DNA of 64,000 nucleotides from the NCBI RefSeq assembly GCF_029892445.1, contig NZ_JARXVJ010000001.1, positions 4,492,318-4,556,317 of the forward strand, in the 5' to 3' direction. A model generated the notes under the pieces. The model did no database searches and had not been told where the DNA came from. It saw nothing but the letters and a program-made list of their open reading frames with translations. The stretch comes from Chryseobacterium sp. H1D6B. Its GTDB lineage: Bacteria; Bacteroidota; Bacteroidia; Flavobacteriales; Weeksellaceae. Within the stretch, counting starts at the first letter, position 1, and each line of letters begins with the position of its first letter. The position numbers and the translations under genes are program-made. Shown here piece by piece: positions 27,913 through 36,743 of this stretch.

Positions 27913-28722
27913 ATGAAAAAAACAAAAATTTTCAGCTTATTAGCAGCTGGTCTACTTCTTTTTAACGCATGTAATTCATCAAAAAAAGAAGACCCAAACT
28001 TTATTAAAGTAGGAATTACATCAGGCCCTGAACAGGAAATTGCAGAAACAGCTAAAAAAGTAGCTAAAGAAAAGTATAATCTTGAAGTGGAGCTCGTTTC
28101 TTTCAATGATTATGTAGTACCGAATGAAGCTTTAAATAACGGCGATATTGATGCCAATGCCTTTCAGCACGTCCCTTATCTTCGGGAGCAGTCTAAACAA
28201 AGAGGCTATAAATTAGCAGTTGTGGGCAATACTTTTGTATATCCGATCGTTGCTTATTCTAAAAAAATAAAAAATATTAATGACCTTCAAAACGGAAGCA
28301 CCATTGTAATTCCAAATGATCCTACCAACGGCGGACGTTCACTTTTACTGCTGCAGAAGAATGGTTTGTTAAAGCTGAAAGAAAATGTCGGTTTATTACC
28401 AAAAGTTACTGATATCGCTGAGAATCCGAAACAATTGAAAATCATTGAAATTGAGGCGCCGCAGCTTCCGAGAGTTTTGGATGACAAAGAAGTAGTTATT
28501 GCAATTATCAACAATAATTTTGCGGCACAGGCTGGATTAGATTCCAACAAATATGGCATTTTGAAAGAAGATAAGAACTCTCCTTATGTGAATGTTATCG
28601 TTTCAAGAGAGGATAATAAAAACACGGATAAGATTAAAAACTTTGTGAAAGCTTATGAATCCGAGGAGGTTTTGAAAAAAGCTGAAGAAGTATTTAAAGG
28701 CGGAGCTGTAAAAGGCTGGTAA
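27913..28722 (+). CDS. metQ: methionine-binding lipoprotein MetQ (NlpA family)
   Basis: 269 residues. Lipoprotein signal LLAAGLLLFNAC with Cys20, then the NLPA-family domain (KVGITSGPEQEIAETAKKVAKEKY, NDYVVPNEALNNGDIDANAFQHVPYL, IVIPNDPTNGGRSLLLLQKNGL). Delivers methionine to MetNI. It is separated from metI by the repeat array, so it may need read-through or its own promoter. Confidence 0.93.
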   Translation: MKKTKIFSLLAAGLLLFNACNSSKKEDPNFIKVGITSGPEQEIAETAKKVAKEKYNLEVELVSFNDYVVPNEALNNGDIDANAFQHVPYLREQSKQRGYKLAVVGNTFVYPIVAYSKKIKNINDLQNGSTIVIPNDPTNGGRSLLLLQKNGLLKLKENVGLLPKVTDIAENPKQLKIIEIEAPQLPRVLDDKEVVIAIINNNFAAQAGLDSNKYGILKEDKNSPYVNVIVSREDNKNTDKIKNFVKAYESEEVLKKAEEVFKGGAVKGW

Positions 28723-28748
28723 CGATAATTAAAAACATTTTTTGAGTT

Positions 28749-28875
28749 AAGTTTCTCGATACACTCCATTTCATTCCTATATTCTAAGTGAATGATATTA
28801 GTTCAAAAAAATTAGTTCCGTGTCATTTCGAGTGAAGTTATTTGGAATGGAAAATGATTTTGTAACGAGAAACTT
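28749..28875. repeat. imperfect inverted repeat (MITE-like)
   Basis: AAGTTTCTCG at 28749-28758 is matched by CGAGAAACTT at 28866-28875, and the flanking inner parts (CCATTTCATTCC and GGAATGGAAAATG) also pair partly. It includes GTGTCATTTCGAGTGAAG, a phrase typical of interspersed hairpins in flavobacterial genomes. The hairpin may act as a terminator region for metQ. With the promoter below it fills the 322-bp gap. Confidence 0.6.
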
Positions 28876-29011
28876 TTACATGAAAAGACACTTATTCTAA
28901 CTAGAAATCGGTGCACATGATTAAAGTTTACAATAGTGAGTGAGAACTGGTTATAAATAACCATTTATTGATAAATCTTATTTTCTCAACTTGGGATAAT
29001 AAAAATTTGCT

Positions 29012-29019
29012 TATTTTTG
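29012..29019 (+). promoter_or_regulatory. promoter of the GH3 glucosidase gene
   Basis: -7 box TATTTTTG (TAnnTTTG) with a TTG at 28991-28993, 18 bp upstream, as expected for the -33 element. The start codon is at 29045. Confidence 0.6.
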
Positions 29020-29044
29020 TTAGCAATCAATAAAAAGGTTTTTT

Positions 29045-31306
29045 ATGTTAAAGAAAACTGCCATAGTAAGTCTTTTCACTCTTATTTCATTTTCTTCAAT
29101 GGCTCAAACTAATACTCTGCCCATCTATTTAGATGAATCCAAACCTGTTGAACAGCGTGTTCAGGATGCACTTTCCAGAATGACGCTGGAAGAAAAGGTA
29201 GCAATGCTTCATGCACAGTCAAAATTCAGTTCTCCGGGAGTTCCAAGATTGGGAATTCCTGAGTTTTGGACTACTGACGGCCCTCACGGCGTACGTCCGG
29301 AAGTAATGTGGGACGAATGGAACCAGGCCGGCTGGACGAATGACTCTATCATCGCCTACCCTGCTTTAACCGCTTTATCTGCAACATGGAATAAAAAAAT
29401 GTCATGGAATTACGGTAAAGCTTTAGGAGAAGAAGCACGATACAGAAAAAAAGATATTCTTCTGGGACCTGGAGTTAATATTTACAGAACTCCATTAAAC
29501 GGAAGAAACTTCGAATATATGGGCGAAGATCCTTATCTGACCTCTAAAATGGTTGTTCCTTATATTCAAGGAGTCCAGTCAAACGGCGTAGCTACAAGTG
29601 TAAAACATTTTGCACTTAATAATCAGGAGATGTTCCGCCACACGAGCAACGTGAATATCGATGACAGAACGCTGTATGAAATTTATCTTCCGCCTTTCAA
29701 AGCGGCAGTTACAGAAGGTGATTCATGGACGATTATGGGCGCTTATGACATGTATAAAAACCAATATGCAAGCCAGAACCAATATCTTTTGAATGATATT
29801 TTAAAAGGAGAATGGAAATATAAAGGGGTTGTAGTTTCAGACTGGGGTGCTGTAAACAATACTGAACAAGCCGTACACAACGGATTAGATCTTGAATTCG
29901 GCAGCTGGACCAACGGACTTTCTGCTGGAACTAAAAATGCTTATGATAATTATTATTTAGCGAAACCTTATTTAGATTTAATTAAATCCGGGAAAGCTGA
30001 TACTAAAGAACTGGATGACAAGGTAAGCAGACTGCTTCATTTAGCCTATAAAACTACAATGAACAGAAATAAACCTTTCGGAAATATTGCTTCTGAAGAA
30101 CATAAAGCTGTTGCAAAGGAGATTGGTGAAGAAGGAATCGTTTTATTAAAAAATCAAGGAAACGTATTACCTATCGATCTTTCTAAAACGAAAAAAATTG
30201 CTGTTATCGGAGAAAATGCCATCAAGATCATGACGGTAGGCGGCGGTTCTTCTTCTTTAAAAGTGAAATATGAAACCTTACCTTTAGAAGGAATCAAAGC
30301 AAGATTCGGGAAACAGGCAGATGTGCAGTATGCAAGAGGATATGTTGGAGATACGGGCGGAGAATATAACGGTGTAAAATCCGGACAGGATCTAAAAGAC
30401 AGCCGTTCTGAAACCGAATTATTAAATGAAGCTGTAGAATTAGCCAAAAAATCTGATTTCGTGGTTTTTGTAGGCGGATTAAATAAAAGTGATTTTCAGG
30501 ACAGTGAAGGAAACGACCGAAAGAGTTTAGGACTTCCTTACAATCAGGACCACGTGATTGAAGCGCTGGCTAAAGCGAATAAAAACCTTGCAGTAGTTCT
30601 TGTTTCCGGGAATGCGGTGTCTATGCCTTGGGTAAAAGAGGTTCCTTCTATTCTTCAGTCATGGTATCTGGGTTCTGAAGCCGGAAATTCTATTGCTGCT
30701 ATTTTAGCAGGTGATGCCAATCCTTCAGGAAAACTGCCGTTCTCTTTCCCTGTGAAGCTTGAAGATAATTCAGCTCATCAATTAGGAGAATATCCTGGAA
30801 ATAAAGAGGAATTAGCTGCCGGAAAAGGAAAAGACCAGAAAAACCCAATCAATATCACTTACAATGAGGGAATTTTTGTCGGCTACCGCTGGCATGATAC
30901 TAAAAAGATCAAACCTTTATTCAGTTTCGGACATGGATTGAGCTACACGACTTTTGAGTTTGGAAAAGCAAAAGCTGATAAAACAACGATGTCTCAGGAT
31001 GACAAGATCACATTCACTGTAACCGTTAAAAATACAGGAAAAAAAGCAGGTGCAGAAGTTGCCCAGCTTTACATCAGTGATCTGAAATCTTCTGTTCCGC
31101 GTCCTCTAAAAGAACTGAAAGGTTTTGAAAAAGTATTTTTAAACCCGGGAGAACAGAAAGAAGTAAGTATTACGATCGATAAAACAGCTTTAAGTTATTT
31201 CGATGCGGCTAAACATGACTGGGTCGCTGAACCCGGTGATTTTGAAGCCCTTATCGGAAATTCTTCTGATGCGATTAAAACAAAGGTGAAGTTTACTTTG
31301 AAGTAG
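29045..31306 (+). CDS. glycoside hydrolase family 3 beta-glucosidase (BglX-like)
   Basis: 753 residues. Signal peptide to about residue 20 (SFSSMAQ). GH3 N-terminal TIM-barrel domain with nucleophile D266 in GVVVSDWGAV and KHFALNNQE; C-terminal alpha/beta domain (VALLKNQGNVLPIDL-type segment, SWYLGSEAGNSIAAILAGDANPSGKLPFSFP); final fibronectin III-like domain (TVKNTGKKAGAEVAQLYISD). Periplasmic enzyme cleaving beta-glucosides or xylosides; exact sugar not assignable. No SusC/D genes are nearby. Confidence 0.93.
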   Translation: MLKKTAIVSLFTLISFSSMAQTNTLPIYLDESKPVEQRVQDALSRMTLEEKVAMLHAQSKFSSPGVPRLGIPEFWTTDGPHGVRPEVMWDEWNQAGWTNDSIIAYPALTALSATWNKKMSWNYGKALGEEARYRKKDILLGPGVNIYRTPLNGRNFEYMGEDPYLTSKMVVPYIQGVQSNGVATSVKHFALNNQEMFRHTSNVNIDDRTLYEIYLPPFKAAVTEGDSWTIMGAYDMYKNQYASQNQYLLNDILKGEWKYKGVVVSDWGAVNNTEQAVHNGLDLEFGSWTNGLSAGTKNAYDNYYLAKPYLDLIKSGKADTKELDDKVSRLLHLAYKTTMNRNKPFGNIASEEHKAVAKEIGEEGIVLLKNQGNVLPIDLSKTKKIAVIGENAIKIMTVGGGSSSLKVKYETLPLEGIKARFGKQADVQYARGYVGDTGGEYNGVKSGQDLKDSRSETELLNEAVELAKKSDFVVFVGGLNKSDFQDSEGNDRKSLGLPYNQDHVIEALAKANKNLAVVLVSGNAVSMPWVKEVPSILQSWYLGSEAGNSIAAILAGDANPSGKLPFSFPVKLEDNSAHQLGEYPGNKEELAAGKGKDQKNPINITYNEGIFVGYRWHDTKKIKPLFSFGHGLSYTTFEFGKAKADKTTMSQDDKITFTVTVKNTGKKAGAEVAQLYISDLKSSVPRPLKELKGFEKVFLNPGEQKEVSITIDKTALSYFDAAKHDWVAEPGDFEALIGNSSDAIKTKVKFTLK

Positions 31307-31323
31307 ATTGATCTTCATCAATT

Positions 31324-31366
31324 AAAACAAACAGAGCTGTACCAATTGTGCAGCTCTGTTTGTTTT
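31324..31366. terminator. strong terminator after the GH3 gene
   Basis: 16-bp arms AAAACAAACAGAGCTG and CAGCTCTGTTTGTTTT around an 11-nt loop, 17 bp after the stop codon. Confidence 0.85.
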
Positions 31367-31436
31367 GTAGATACTTTAAGAAAGGATGTTATTTTGTAAT
31401 GCCAATTCTTTTATTTTACGAATTTTATCTTCTTCA

Positions 31437-31559
31437 TTAATAAACAGTCTTATGATCTGTTTCATATTTTTTTCCTGTATCATATTTACTTAATGACATA
31501 AATTGACAATGTCCTTTAATCGAAATAAGTAACACTAAAATCAATATCTTAAATTTCAT
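31437..31559 (-). pseudogene. truncated immunity-family stub
   Basis: Forty codons from ATG at 31559 (MKFKILILVLLISIKGHCQF...), matching the N-terminus of the paralogues that follow upstream, but the middle is deleted (fusion of TGK to KYETDHKT) and the frame stops at 31437. The far downstream end of the immunity array; evidence that copies decay by deletion. Confidence 0.7.
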
Positions 31560-31607
31560 ATCTGTGTCTACTTTAAAAGAGCAGCCATTTTGACTGCTCT
31601 TACTTTT

Positions 31608-32084
31608 TTATTGATTGTCTTTTTCAGGTTTTCTACGATTACAATAGGTAATTTCTCCATCTTTAGGGTTGAATTTTTTTATAAATTTCATAAGCGTTGG
31701 GTTATTCGTAAATTTATAAGACCATTTTTTTGAAGAATCTTCTAAATCGATAACATCCAGTTTATTTAAGACTCTATCCCAATAAGCAAAAGGAAGTTTT
31801 ATTTCTTCTGGAGTATTTGGGAAATATCCTATAAAAAGATATTTTTTATTATAAAGCATAATATAAATAATATCATTCGTCTTGTTTTCATAAAGCTTTC
31901 TGTTTTCAGATGAAAAGAATGTTTTCTCATCTGTTACATATATTTTTCCTTTAATTTTATATATATTATAACCTTTATCATTTTTCTCGGTGAGCTTTTC
32001 AGAAAAAAGTTTATTCATATCGTTTAACTGACAGCTGACTTTTATTGAAGCTAATAAAATTAAAAAAAGCACTTTAAATTTCAT
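31608..32084 (-). CDS. Rhs-linked putative immunity protein, array copy 7
   Basis: 158 residues, signal peptide MKFKVLFLILLASIKVSCQ, predicted periplasmic. Shares with its neighbours the segments YKIKGKIY.TD.KTFFSSE, the NKTND, YNKKYLFIGYFPNTPEE and LDVIDLEDSSKKW blocks, and the tail DGEITYCNRRKPEKDNQ. One of seven tandem paralogues plus a stub downstream of the Rhs tip at 35210-36211. I infer a protective role from this position only; the family is not recognised. Units are separated by a GAGCAG..CTGCTC hairpin. Confidence 0.65.
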   Translation of the reverse strand: MKFKVLFLILLASIKVSCQLNDMNKLFSEKLTEKNDKGYNIYKIKGKIYVTDEKTFFSSENRKLYENKTNDIIYIMLYNKKYLFIGYFPNTPEEIKLPFAYWDRVLNKLDVIDLEDSSKKWSYKFTNNPTLMKFIKKFNPKDGEITYCNRRKPEKDNQ

Positions 32085-32131
32085 ATTGGTATTTTAAACG
32101 AGCAGCCATTTTGACTGCTCTTTCTTTTTTA

Positions 32132-32599
32132 TTATTGATTGCTTTTTTCAGGTTTTAAATGATTACAATAAGTTATATCTCCATTTTCAGGATTAAAACT
32201 TTTTATATTTCCCATAGGAGACTTTTCTTTGAATTCATAAGTCCATTTTTTTGAGGCATCTTCGAGATCAATAACTTCTAATTTCCCGAGTGCTCTTACT
32301 TCATACGGTATCGCCATCATTCTTTGTTCTTGAGTGTTCGGATAATACCCTACAAACAAAAATCTTTTATCATAGATTACAAATGAAATAATATTATCTG
32401 TGCTCTTTTTATAAATCATTTTATTTTCAGAAGAAAAAAAAGTTTTATGATCTGTTTCATATTTTGTTCCTTTGATCTTATATATAACAGCATTATCTGT
32501 TTCTCTATACTTTCCTGTGTCATATTTACTTAATGACATAAATTGACAATGTCCTTTAATCGAAATAAATAACACTAAAATCAATATCTTAAATTTCAT
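32132..32599 (-). CDS. Rhs-linked putative immunity protein, array copy 6
   Basis: 155 residues from ATG at 32599 (MKFKILILVLFISIKGHCQFMSLSKYDTGK). The frame opens at 32713, but that would run back through the intergenic hairpin and the end of copy 5. Nearly the same N-terminus as the copy at 33689. The middle block has the variant YPNTQEQRMMAIPYEVRALGKL instead of FPNTPEEIKLPFAYWDRVL, so copies are mosaic. Confidence 0.65.
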   Translation of the reverse strand: MKFKILILVLFISIKGHCQFMSLSKYDTGKYRETDNAVIYKIKGTKYETDHKTFFSSENKMIYKKSTDNIISFVIYDKRFLFVGYYPNTQEQRMMAIPYEVRALGKLEVIDLEDASKKWTYEFKEKSPMGNIKSFNPENGDITYCNHLKPEKSNQ

Positions 32600-32648
32600 A
32601 TCTAATCTATTTAAAAGAGCAGCCATTTTGACTGCTCTTTCTTTTCTA

Positions 32649-33122
32649 TTATTGATTATTCTTTTCAGGTTTATGACGATTACAATAAAAAATATCACCG
32701 CTTTCTGAGTCAAAGGTTTTTATATCCTCCATACTTGTTTTTCTATCTAATTGATGCGTCCATTTCTTTGAAGGATCATCAATATCAATAATATCTAATC
32801 TATTTAAAGGTCTCGATTGATAGGCAAAAGGCATCATTCGTTGTTCTTCAGTATTAGGAAAATAGCCTACAAACAAATATTTTTTATTATACACCATAAA
32901 GTTAATTAAATCATTTGTTTTATTTTCGAAAATTTTTCTTTTTTCTGATGAAAAAAATGTTTTTTCATCTGTTTCATATATTTTTCCTTTAATTTTATAT
33001 ACATGATAGTTTTTATCATTTTTATCAGTAAGTTTTTCAGAAAAAAGCTTACTCATATTGTCTAGTTGACAGCTCGCTTTTATAGAAATTAATAAAATTA
33101 AAAAAAGAACTTTAAATTTCAT
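32649..33122 (-). CDS. Rhs-linked putative immunity protein, array copy 5
   Basis: 157 residues. Signal peptide MKFKVLFLILLISIKASCQ. N-terminal block LDNMSKLFSEKLTDKNDKNYHVYKIKGKIYETDEKTFFSSEKRKIFENKTND is shared with copy 2. Middle FPNTEEQRMMPFAYQSRPLNRLDIIDIDDPSKKW, then a variant end DIFYCNRHKPEKNNQ. Separated from copy 6 by the conserved hairpin. Confidence 0.65.
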   Translation of the reverse strand: MKFKVLFLILLISIKASCQLDNMSKLFSEKLTDKNDKNYHVYKIKGKIYETDEKTFFSSEKRKIFENKTNDLINFMVYNKKYLFVGYFPNTEEQRMMPFAYQSRPLNRLDIIDIDDPSKKWTHQLDRKTSMEDIKTFDSESGDIFYCNRHKPEKNNQ

Positions 33123-33170
33123 ATTGATATCTTAAACGAGTAGTCAAATTGACTACTCGTTATTTTCTAT

Positions 33171-33637
33171 TTATTGATTATTCTTTTCTGCTGCTAAATA
33201 TTTACAATAAAGTATATTTCCATTTTTAGGATCAAAACTTTTCATGTGTCCCGTACTTGTTATTTCGTTAAATTTATAAGTCCACCTTTTTGAAATATTT
33301 TCAAGATCAATAATGTCAAGTTTATTTAAGGCTCTCTTATTTCATACGGTATTGCCATCATTCTTTGTTGTTGGGTATTTGGATAATATCCAATAAAAAG
33401 GTATCTTTTATTGTATAATGTCATAACAAGAATATCATCTGTTTTATTTTCGAAAATTTTCGTTTTACCTGAAGAAAGGTAAGTATGATTATCACTTTCA
33501 TACTTACCTTTAATTTTATATATAAAAATATTATCTGTTCCCTTATTTTTTCGTGTATCATATTTATTTAAAGGTATAAATTGGCTGTAGCCTTTAATCG
33601 AAATAAATAACACTAAAATCAATATCTTAAATTTCAT
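33171..33637 (-). pseudogene. Rhs-linked putative immunity protein, array copy 4, frameshifted
   Basis: Starts normally at 33637 (MKFKILILVLFISIKGYSQF) and matches its neighbours to IPYEIR. A 2-nt gain at about 33330 (AGAGAGCC where paralogues read AGAGC) then ends the frame at 33326. The other frame continues as ALNKLDIIDLENISKRWTYKFNEITSTGHMKSF to the family-type end, stop at 33171. The signal peptide ends in YSQ, not CQ, which argues against a conserved lipobox in this family. Confidence 0.75.
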
Positions 33638-33688
33638 ATTTGCTTCTATATTAAAAGAGCAGCCATTTTGACTGCTCTTTCTTTTTTA

Positions 33689-34156
33689 TTATTGATTGCT
33701 TTTTTCAGGTTTTAAATGATTACAATAAGTTATATCTCCATATTTTGGATTAAAACTTTTCATATTTTTGATTTTAGTCGGGGTATCAAATTTATAAGCC
33801 CATGTTTTTGAAACATCTTCCAAATCTATAACATCCAGTTTATTTAATGCTCTACCCCCATAAGGAAAAGGAAGTTTTATTTCTTCTGGAGTGTTTGGAA
33901 AATACCCTATAAAAAGATATCTCTTATTGTAAACTGTTATATAGATAACATCATTTGTCTTATTTTCGAAAATTTTCATTTTATCTGAAGAAAAGAAAGT
34001 TTTATGGTCTGTTTCATATATTTTTCCTTTAATTTTATATATAGCAGCATTATCTGTTTCTCTATACTTTCCTGTGTCATATTTACTTAATGACATAAAT
34101 TGACAATGCCCTTTAATCGAAAAAAGGAAGATAAAAATCAATATTCTAAGTTTCAT
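33689..34156 (-). CDS. Rhs-linked putative immunity protein, array copy 3
   Basis: 155 residues. Signal peptide MKLRILIFIFLFSIKGHCQ. Combines the N-terminus of copy 6 (FMSLSKYDTGKYRETDNAAIYKIKGKIYETDHKTFFSSD) with the middle of copies 1 and 7 (YFPNTPEEIKLPFPYGGRALNKLDVIDLEDVSKTW). Predicted periplasmic. Flanked by an AT-rich 50-bp gap on each side. Confidence 0.65.
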   Translation of the reverse strand: MKLRILIFIFLFSIKGHCQFMSLSKYDTGKYRETDNAAIYKIKGKIYETDHKTFFSSDKMKIFENKTNDVIYITVYNKRYLFIGYFPNTPEEIKLPFPYGGRALNKLDVIDLEDVSKTWAYKFDTPTKIKNMKSFNPKYGDITYCNHLKPEKSNQ

Positions 34157-34208
34157 TATTATTATTTAATTAAAAAAACTAGTAGTTTAAGTAACTAATC
34201 TCTATTAA

Positions 34209-34670
34209 TTATCTTTTAGGTCTTATGTAATAATTATAAATAATTACTCCATTCTCCGGATTAAAACTATGAATATCTATCATGTTAATTCCTCGATTAA
34301 GTTCATAGGCCCATTTTTTAGACAGATCTTCTAAATCGATGATCTCTAATCTGTTTAATGGAGTGGGAACTGAACTTGGTAGCGCTCCGTTTAAGTCAAC
34401 CTTTGGATAATATCCTATAAAAAGATATCTCTTTTTATACGTTCTAAAATCAACATTATCATTTGTTTTATTTTCGAAAATTTTTCTTTTTTCTGATGAA
34501 AAAAATGTTTTCTCATCTGTTTCGTATAACTTTCCTTTAATTTTATATACATGATAGTTTTTATCATTTTTATCAGTAACTTTTTCAGAAAAAAGCTTAC
34601 TCATATTGTCTAGTTGACAACTGACTTTTATTGAAATTAATAAAAGTAAAAAAAGTACTTTTAGTCTCAC
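34209..34670 (-). CDS. Rhs-linked putative immunity protein, array copy 2
   Basis: 153 residues. Signal peptide MRLKVLFLLLLISIKVSCQ. N-terminal block as in copy 5; the middle diverges most (TYKKRYLFIGYYPKVDLNGALPSSVPTPLNRLEIIDLEDLSKKW) and the tail reads DIHSFNPENGVIIYNYYIRPKR, lacking the TYCNHLKPEKSNQ end of other copies. Confidence 0.65.
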   Translation of the reverse strand: MRLKVLFLLLLISIKVSCQLDNMSKLFSEKVTDKNDKNYHVYKIKGKLYETDEKTFFSSEKRKIFENKTNDNVDFRTYKKRYLFIGYYPKVDLNGALPSSVPTPLNRLEIIDLEDLSKKWAYELNRGINMIDIHSFNPENGVIIYNYYIRPKR

Positions 34671-34721
34671 ATTTTCACCTATTTTAAAAGAGCAGTCATT
34701 TTAACTGCTCTTTATTTTTTA

Positions 34722-35195
34722 TTATTGATTGCTTTTTTCAGGTTTTAAATGATTACAATAAGTTATATCACCATCTTTTGGATCAATTTTTTTTATATTT
34801 ATCTTTTTATCAAATTGATAAGACCATTTTTTTGAAGAATCTTCTAAATCGATAACATCCAGTTTATTTAAAACTCTATCCCAATAAGCAAAAGGAAGTT
34901 TTATTTCTTCTGGAGTATTAGGGAAATATCCTATAAAAATATATCTTTTTTTATAAACCATCATGTAAGTCACATCATTCGTTTTATTTTTATAGATTAT
35001 TTTTTTATCGGCAAAAAAAAGAGCACCATTATTCTTTTCATATTTTTTTCCTTTTATTTTATATATAGCAGTAGTATTATCATCATTTTTTTCATTCAAT
35101 TTTTCCGCATAAAACTTTCCTAATGTTTCTAGTTGGCAATTCCCTTTAATTGAAATAAGTAAAACGAAAATCAATATTCTAAATTGTGAGTTCAT
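34722..35195 (-). CDS. Rhs-linked putative immunity protein, array copy 1 (nearest the toxin)
   Basis: 157 residues. Signal peptide MNSQFRILIFVLLISIKGNCQ. First gene after the Rhs tip (14 bp from its stop), so the best candidate for the cognate immunity protein. The N-terminal half is the most divergent of the set (LETLGKFYAEKLNEKNDDNTTAIYKIKGKKYEKNNGALFFADKK); the C-terminal half matches copy 7 closely (FPNTPEEIKLPFAYWDRVLNKLDVIDLEDSSKKW). Confidence 0.7.
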   Translation of the reverse strand: MNSQFRILIFVLLISIKGNCQLETLGKFYAEKLNEKNDDNTTAIYKIKGKKYEKNNGALFFADKKIIYKNKTNDVTYMMVYKKRYIFIGYFPNTPEEIKLPFAYWDRVLNKLDVIDLEDSSKKWSYQFDKKINIKKIDPKDGDITYCNHLKPEKSNQ

Positions 35196-35209
35196 AAGTT
35201 TTATATTTA

Positions 35210-36211
35210 TTACTTTTTTGTATAGTTAGGGCTTCCTTTACCAATAGGCATAGGAACACCATATCCTCTATCTCCCAAAAGCTGTTTATCTTTAACAACT
35301 GTCCATTTACCATCTTCTCCAGCTCCGTTTTTGCTGAATACATATATTGTACCGGCTCCATTATCTAATAAAAAAGTAGCATAATGTGAAGTACCACCTG
35401 CTTGAGCACCATTCTTTACAATATTATAATTACTATCTTTAAATCTCGCATTACCATCTTTATATGCATACCTGCTTACGTCTCCAAATTTTGGTTTATC
35501 TGTCTGTCTAAATTTAGTCTGTAAAATATCATCAGCATTATTAGGATCACCAATAGTTCCAGTGGGTTCATTATTTTGATTCTTATCCATATCAAACCTT
35601 ACCGTTCCAAATAATGCCATTGAAATAGCAGTTCCCCAGCAATTGGATTCATCATCTCTACCTTGATCATTAATATATTTATTAATTTTTTCAATCATTC
35701 TATCAGCATCCTTTACTCCTAATTTTTCTAAAGCAGTTCCCGCTTTAATATCTATACCTACTAAACCTTTTATCAATATACTTTTGTCAATTCCTGTCTG
35801 CTCGGCTAATGTATCCATATTATCTCCATCTTGTGCGACAAAAGTTAATACCATTTCAGATTTACCATTCTTTGCTTCTTTAAGTCTAAGCTCTATTTCC
35901 CATAATCCATCAGAATCAATAAAACGAAGAGGATTGTTAAAAGAATACCTGTAGGGTGACAATGCTCTGGCCTTTTCAGCTAAAGGATCTATCTGAGACC
36001 ATCTGCCCAATTCAGGCATGTACTGCCTCCATCCAAAATCATACATGGTGCTTTCCTGCAGTTCTTTTCCTCCATATTTGTATTCCGCATTTCCTGCTAA
36101 AGCATTATACCCTCCATGTTTTAACCCAAACGGATAATAATTATTTTCTTCAAGAACTTCTGCTCCGGAGCAGTTGTTTAAGTAGCTTAAACGTGCATTT
36201 CCTAAATGATC
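35210..36211 (-). CDS. orphan Rhs tip module A: Rhs core + LysM-like + papain/NlpC-like toxin domain
   Basis: Open from the DHLGN block at 36211 to the stop at 35210; no clear start codon. Core: YYPFGLKHGGYNALAGN, GKELQESTMYDFGWRQYMPELGRWSQIDPLAE, then FIDSDG. After the core a LysM-like stretch (AQDGDNMDTLAEQTGIDKS) is followed by a C-terminal domain with SNCWGTAISMALFG, GTSHYATFLLDNG and YVFSKNGAGEDGKW. This is a Cys-His-Asn order reminiscent of papain/NlpC-like peptidases; catalytic role is inferred. Core sequence is the most divergent of the array. Followed by the seven-copy immunity array. Confidence 0.7.
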   Translation of the reverse strand, partial: DHLGNARLSYLNNCSGAEVLEENNYYPFGLKHGGYNALAGNAEYKYGGKELQESTMYDFGWRQYMPELGRWSQIDPLAEKARALSPYRYSFNNPLRFIDSDGLWEIELRLKEAKNGKSEMVLTFVAQDGDNMDTLAEQTGIDKSILIKGLVGIDIKAGTALEKLGVKDADRMIEKINKYINDQGRDDESNCWGTAISMALFGTVRFDMDKNQNNEPTGTIGDPNNADDILQTKFRQTDKPKFGDVSRYAYKDGNARFKDSNYNIVKNGAQAGGTSHYATFLLDNGAGTIYVFSKNGAGEDGKWTVVKDKQLLGDRGYGVPMPIGKGSPNYTKK

Positions 36212-36253
36212 TGCGCAGATAAAATATATTATTTCAAAATAAATAAAAATAGT

Positions 36254-36306
36254 AGAGCCACACTATAAAGAGATGGCTCTAATTATTCTTATAGGCAGAG
36301 AGACGT
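36254..36306 (-). terminator. inter-module terminator/boundary element, copy 1
   Basis: AGAGCCA...TGGCTCT hairpin followed (plus-strand reading) by ATTATTCTTATAGGCAGAGAGACG. Part of the element recurring upstream of nearly every Rhs core in this array; on the minus strand the hairpin is followed by a T-run, so it ends transcription of the preceding module. Confidence 0.7.
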
Positions 36307-36326
36307 TTACGCAGGTATTGAAATTA

Positions 36327-36737
36327 TTAAGAACTAGAATAATTAAATATCATTCCTTCATTAGAACTGTTTTCTAAAATATAAATATTTTTATTCTCAA
36401 AATGATTAAGGATTTTATTCAAATTATTAATTAAAAACTGTAATGAATCTTGGGAAAAACCAATACTATTAATAATAATAATATTACTTTGTTTTTCTTG
36501 CTCATCTATTAATATCTGAAGTAAGATTAAATGTAATTTTCCTAAAAGATCTTCAGTTCTAATATTAATGCTTGTTAACTGATAGAAAAAATTAATTAAC
36601 TTTTGTTTTTCTTTAATCTTATTATAAAAAGGAATTATTTTAGTAGAATATTCATAATCAAAATTTATAAAAATACACTCTTTTGTTCCTTTTAAATAAT
36701 CTAATTCCTGCTGATTTATTATTGATAAATTGTTCAT
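36327..36737 (-). CDS. putative immunity protein for Rhs tip B
   Basis: 136 residues, no signal peptide, so cytoplasmic. Rich in Asn, Ile and Leu, with helical segments (EQEKQSNIIIINSIGFSQDSLQFLINNLNKILNHFENKNIYILENS). It starts 6 bp after the stop of the ParB-like tip. A cytoplasmic location agrees with a nuclease-type partner. No family recognised. Confidence 0.6.
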   Translation of the reverse strand: MNNLSIINQQELDYLKGTKECIFINFDYEYSTKIIPFYNKIKEKQKLINFFYQLTSINIRTEDLLGKLHLILLQILIDEQEKQSNIIIINSIGFSQDSLQFLINNLNKILNHFENKNIYILENSSNEGMIFNYSSS

Positions 36738-36743
36738 TATTAA

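Noticed and set aside
32599..32713. Upstream in-frame start for the immunity copy at 32132
   Set aside because: It would run through the inter-gene hairpin and lose the conserved signal peptide start.
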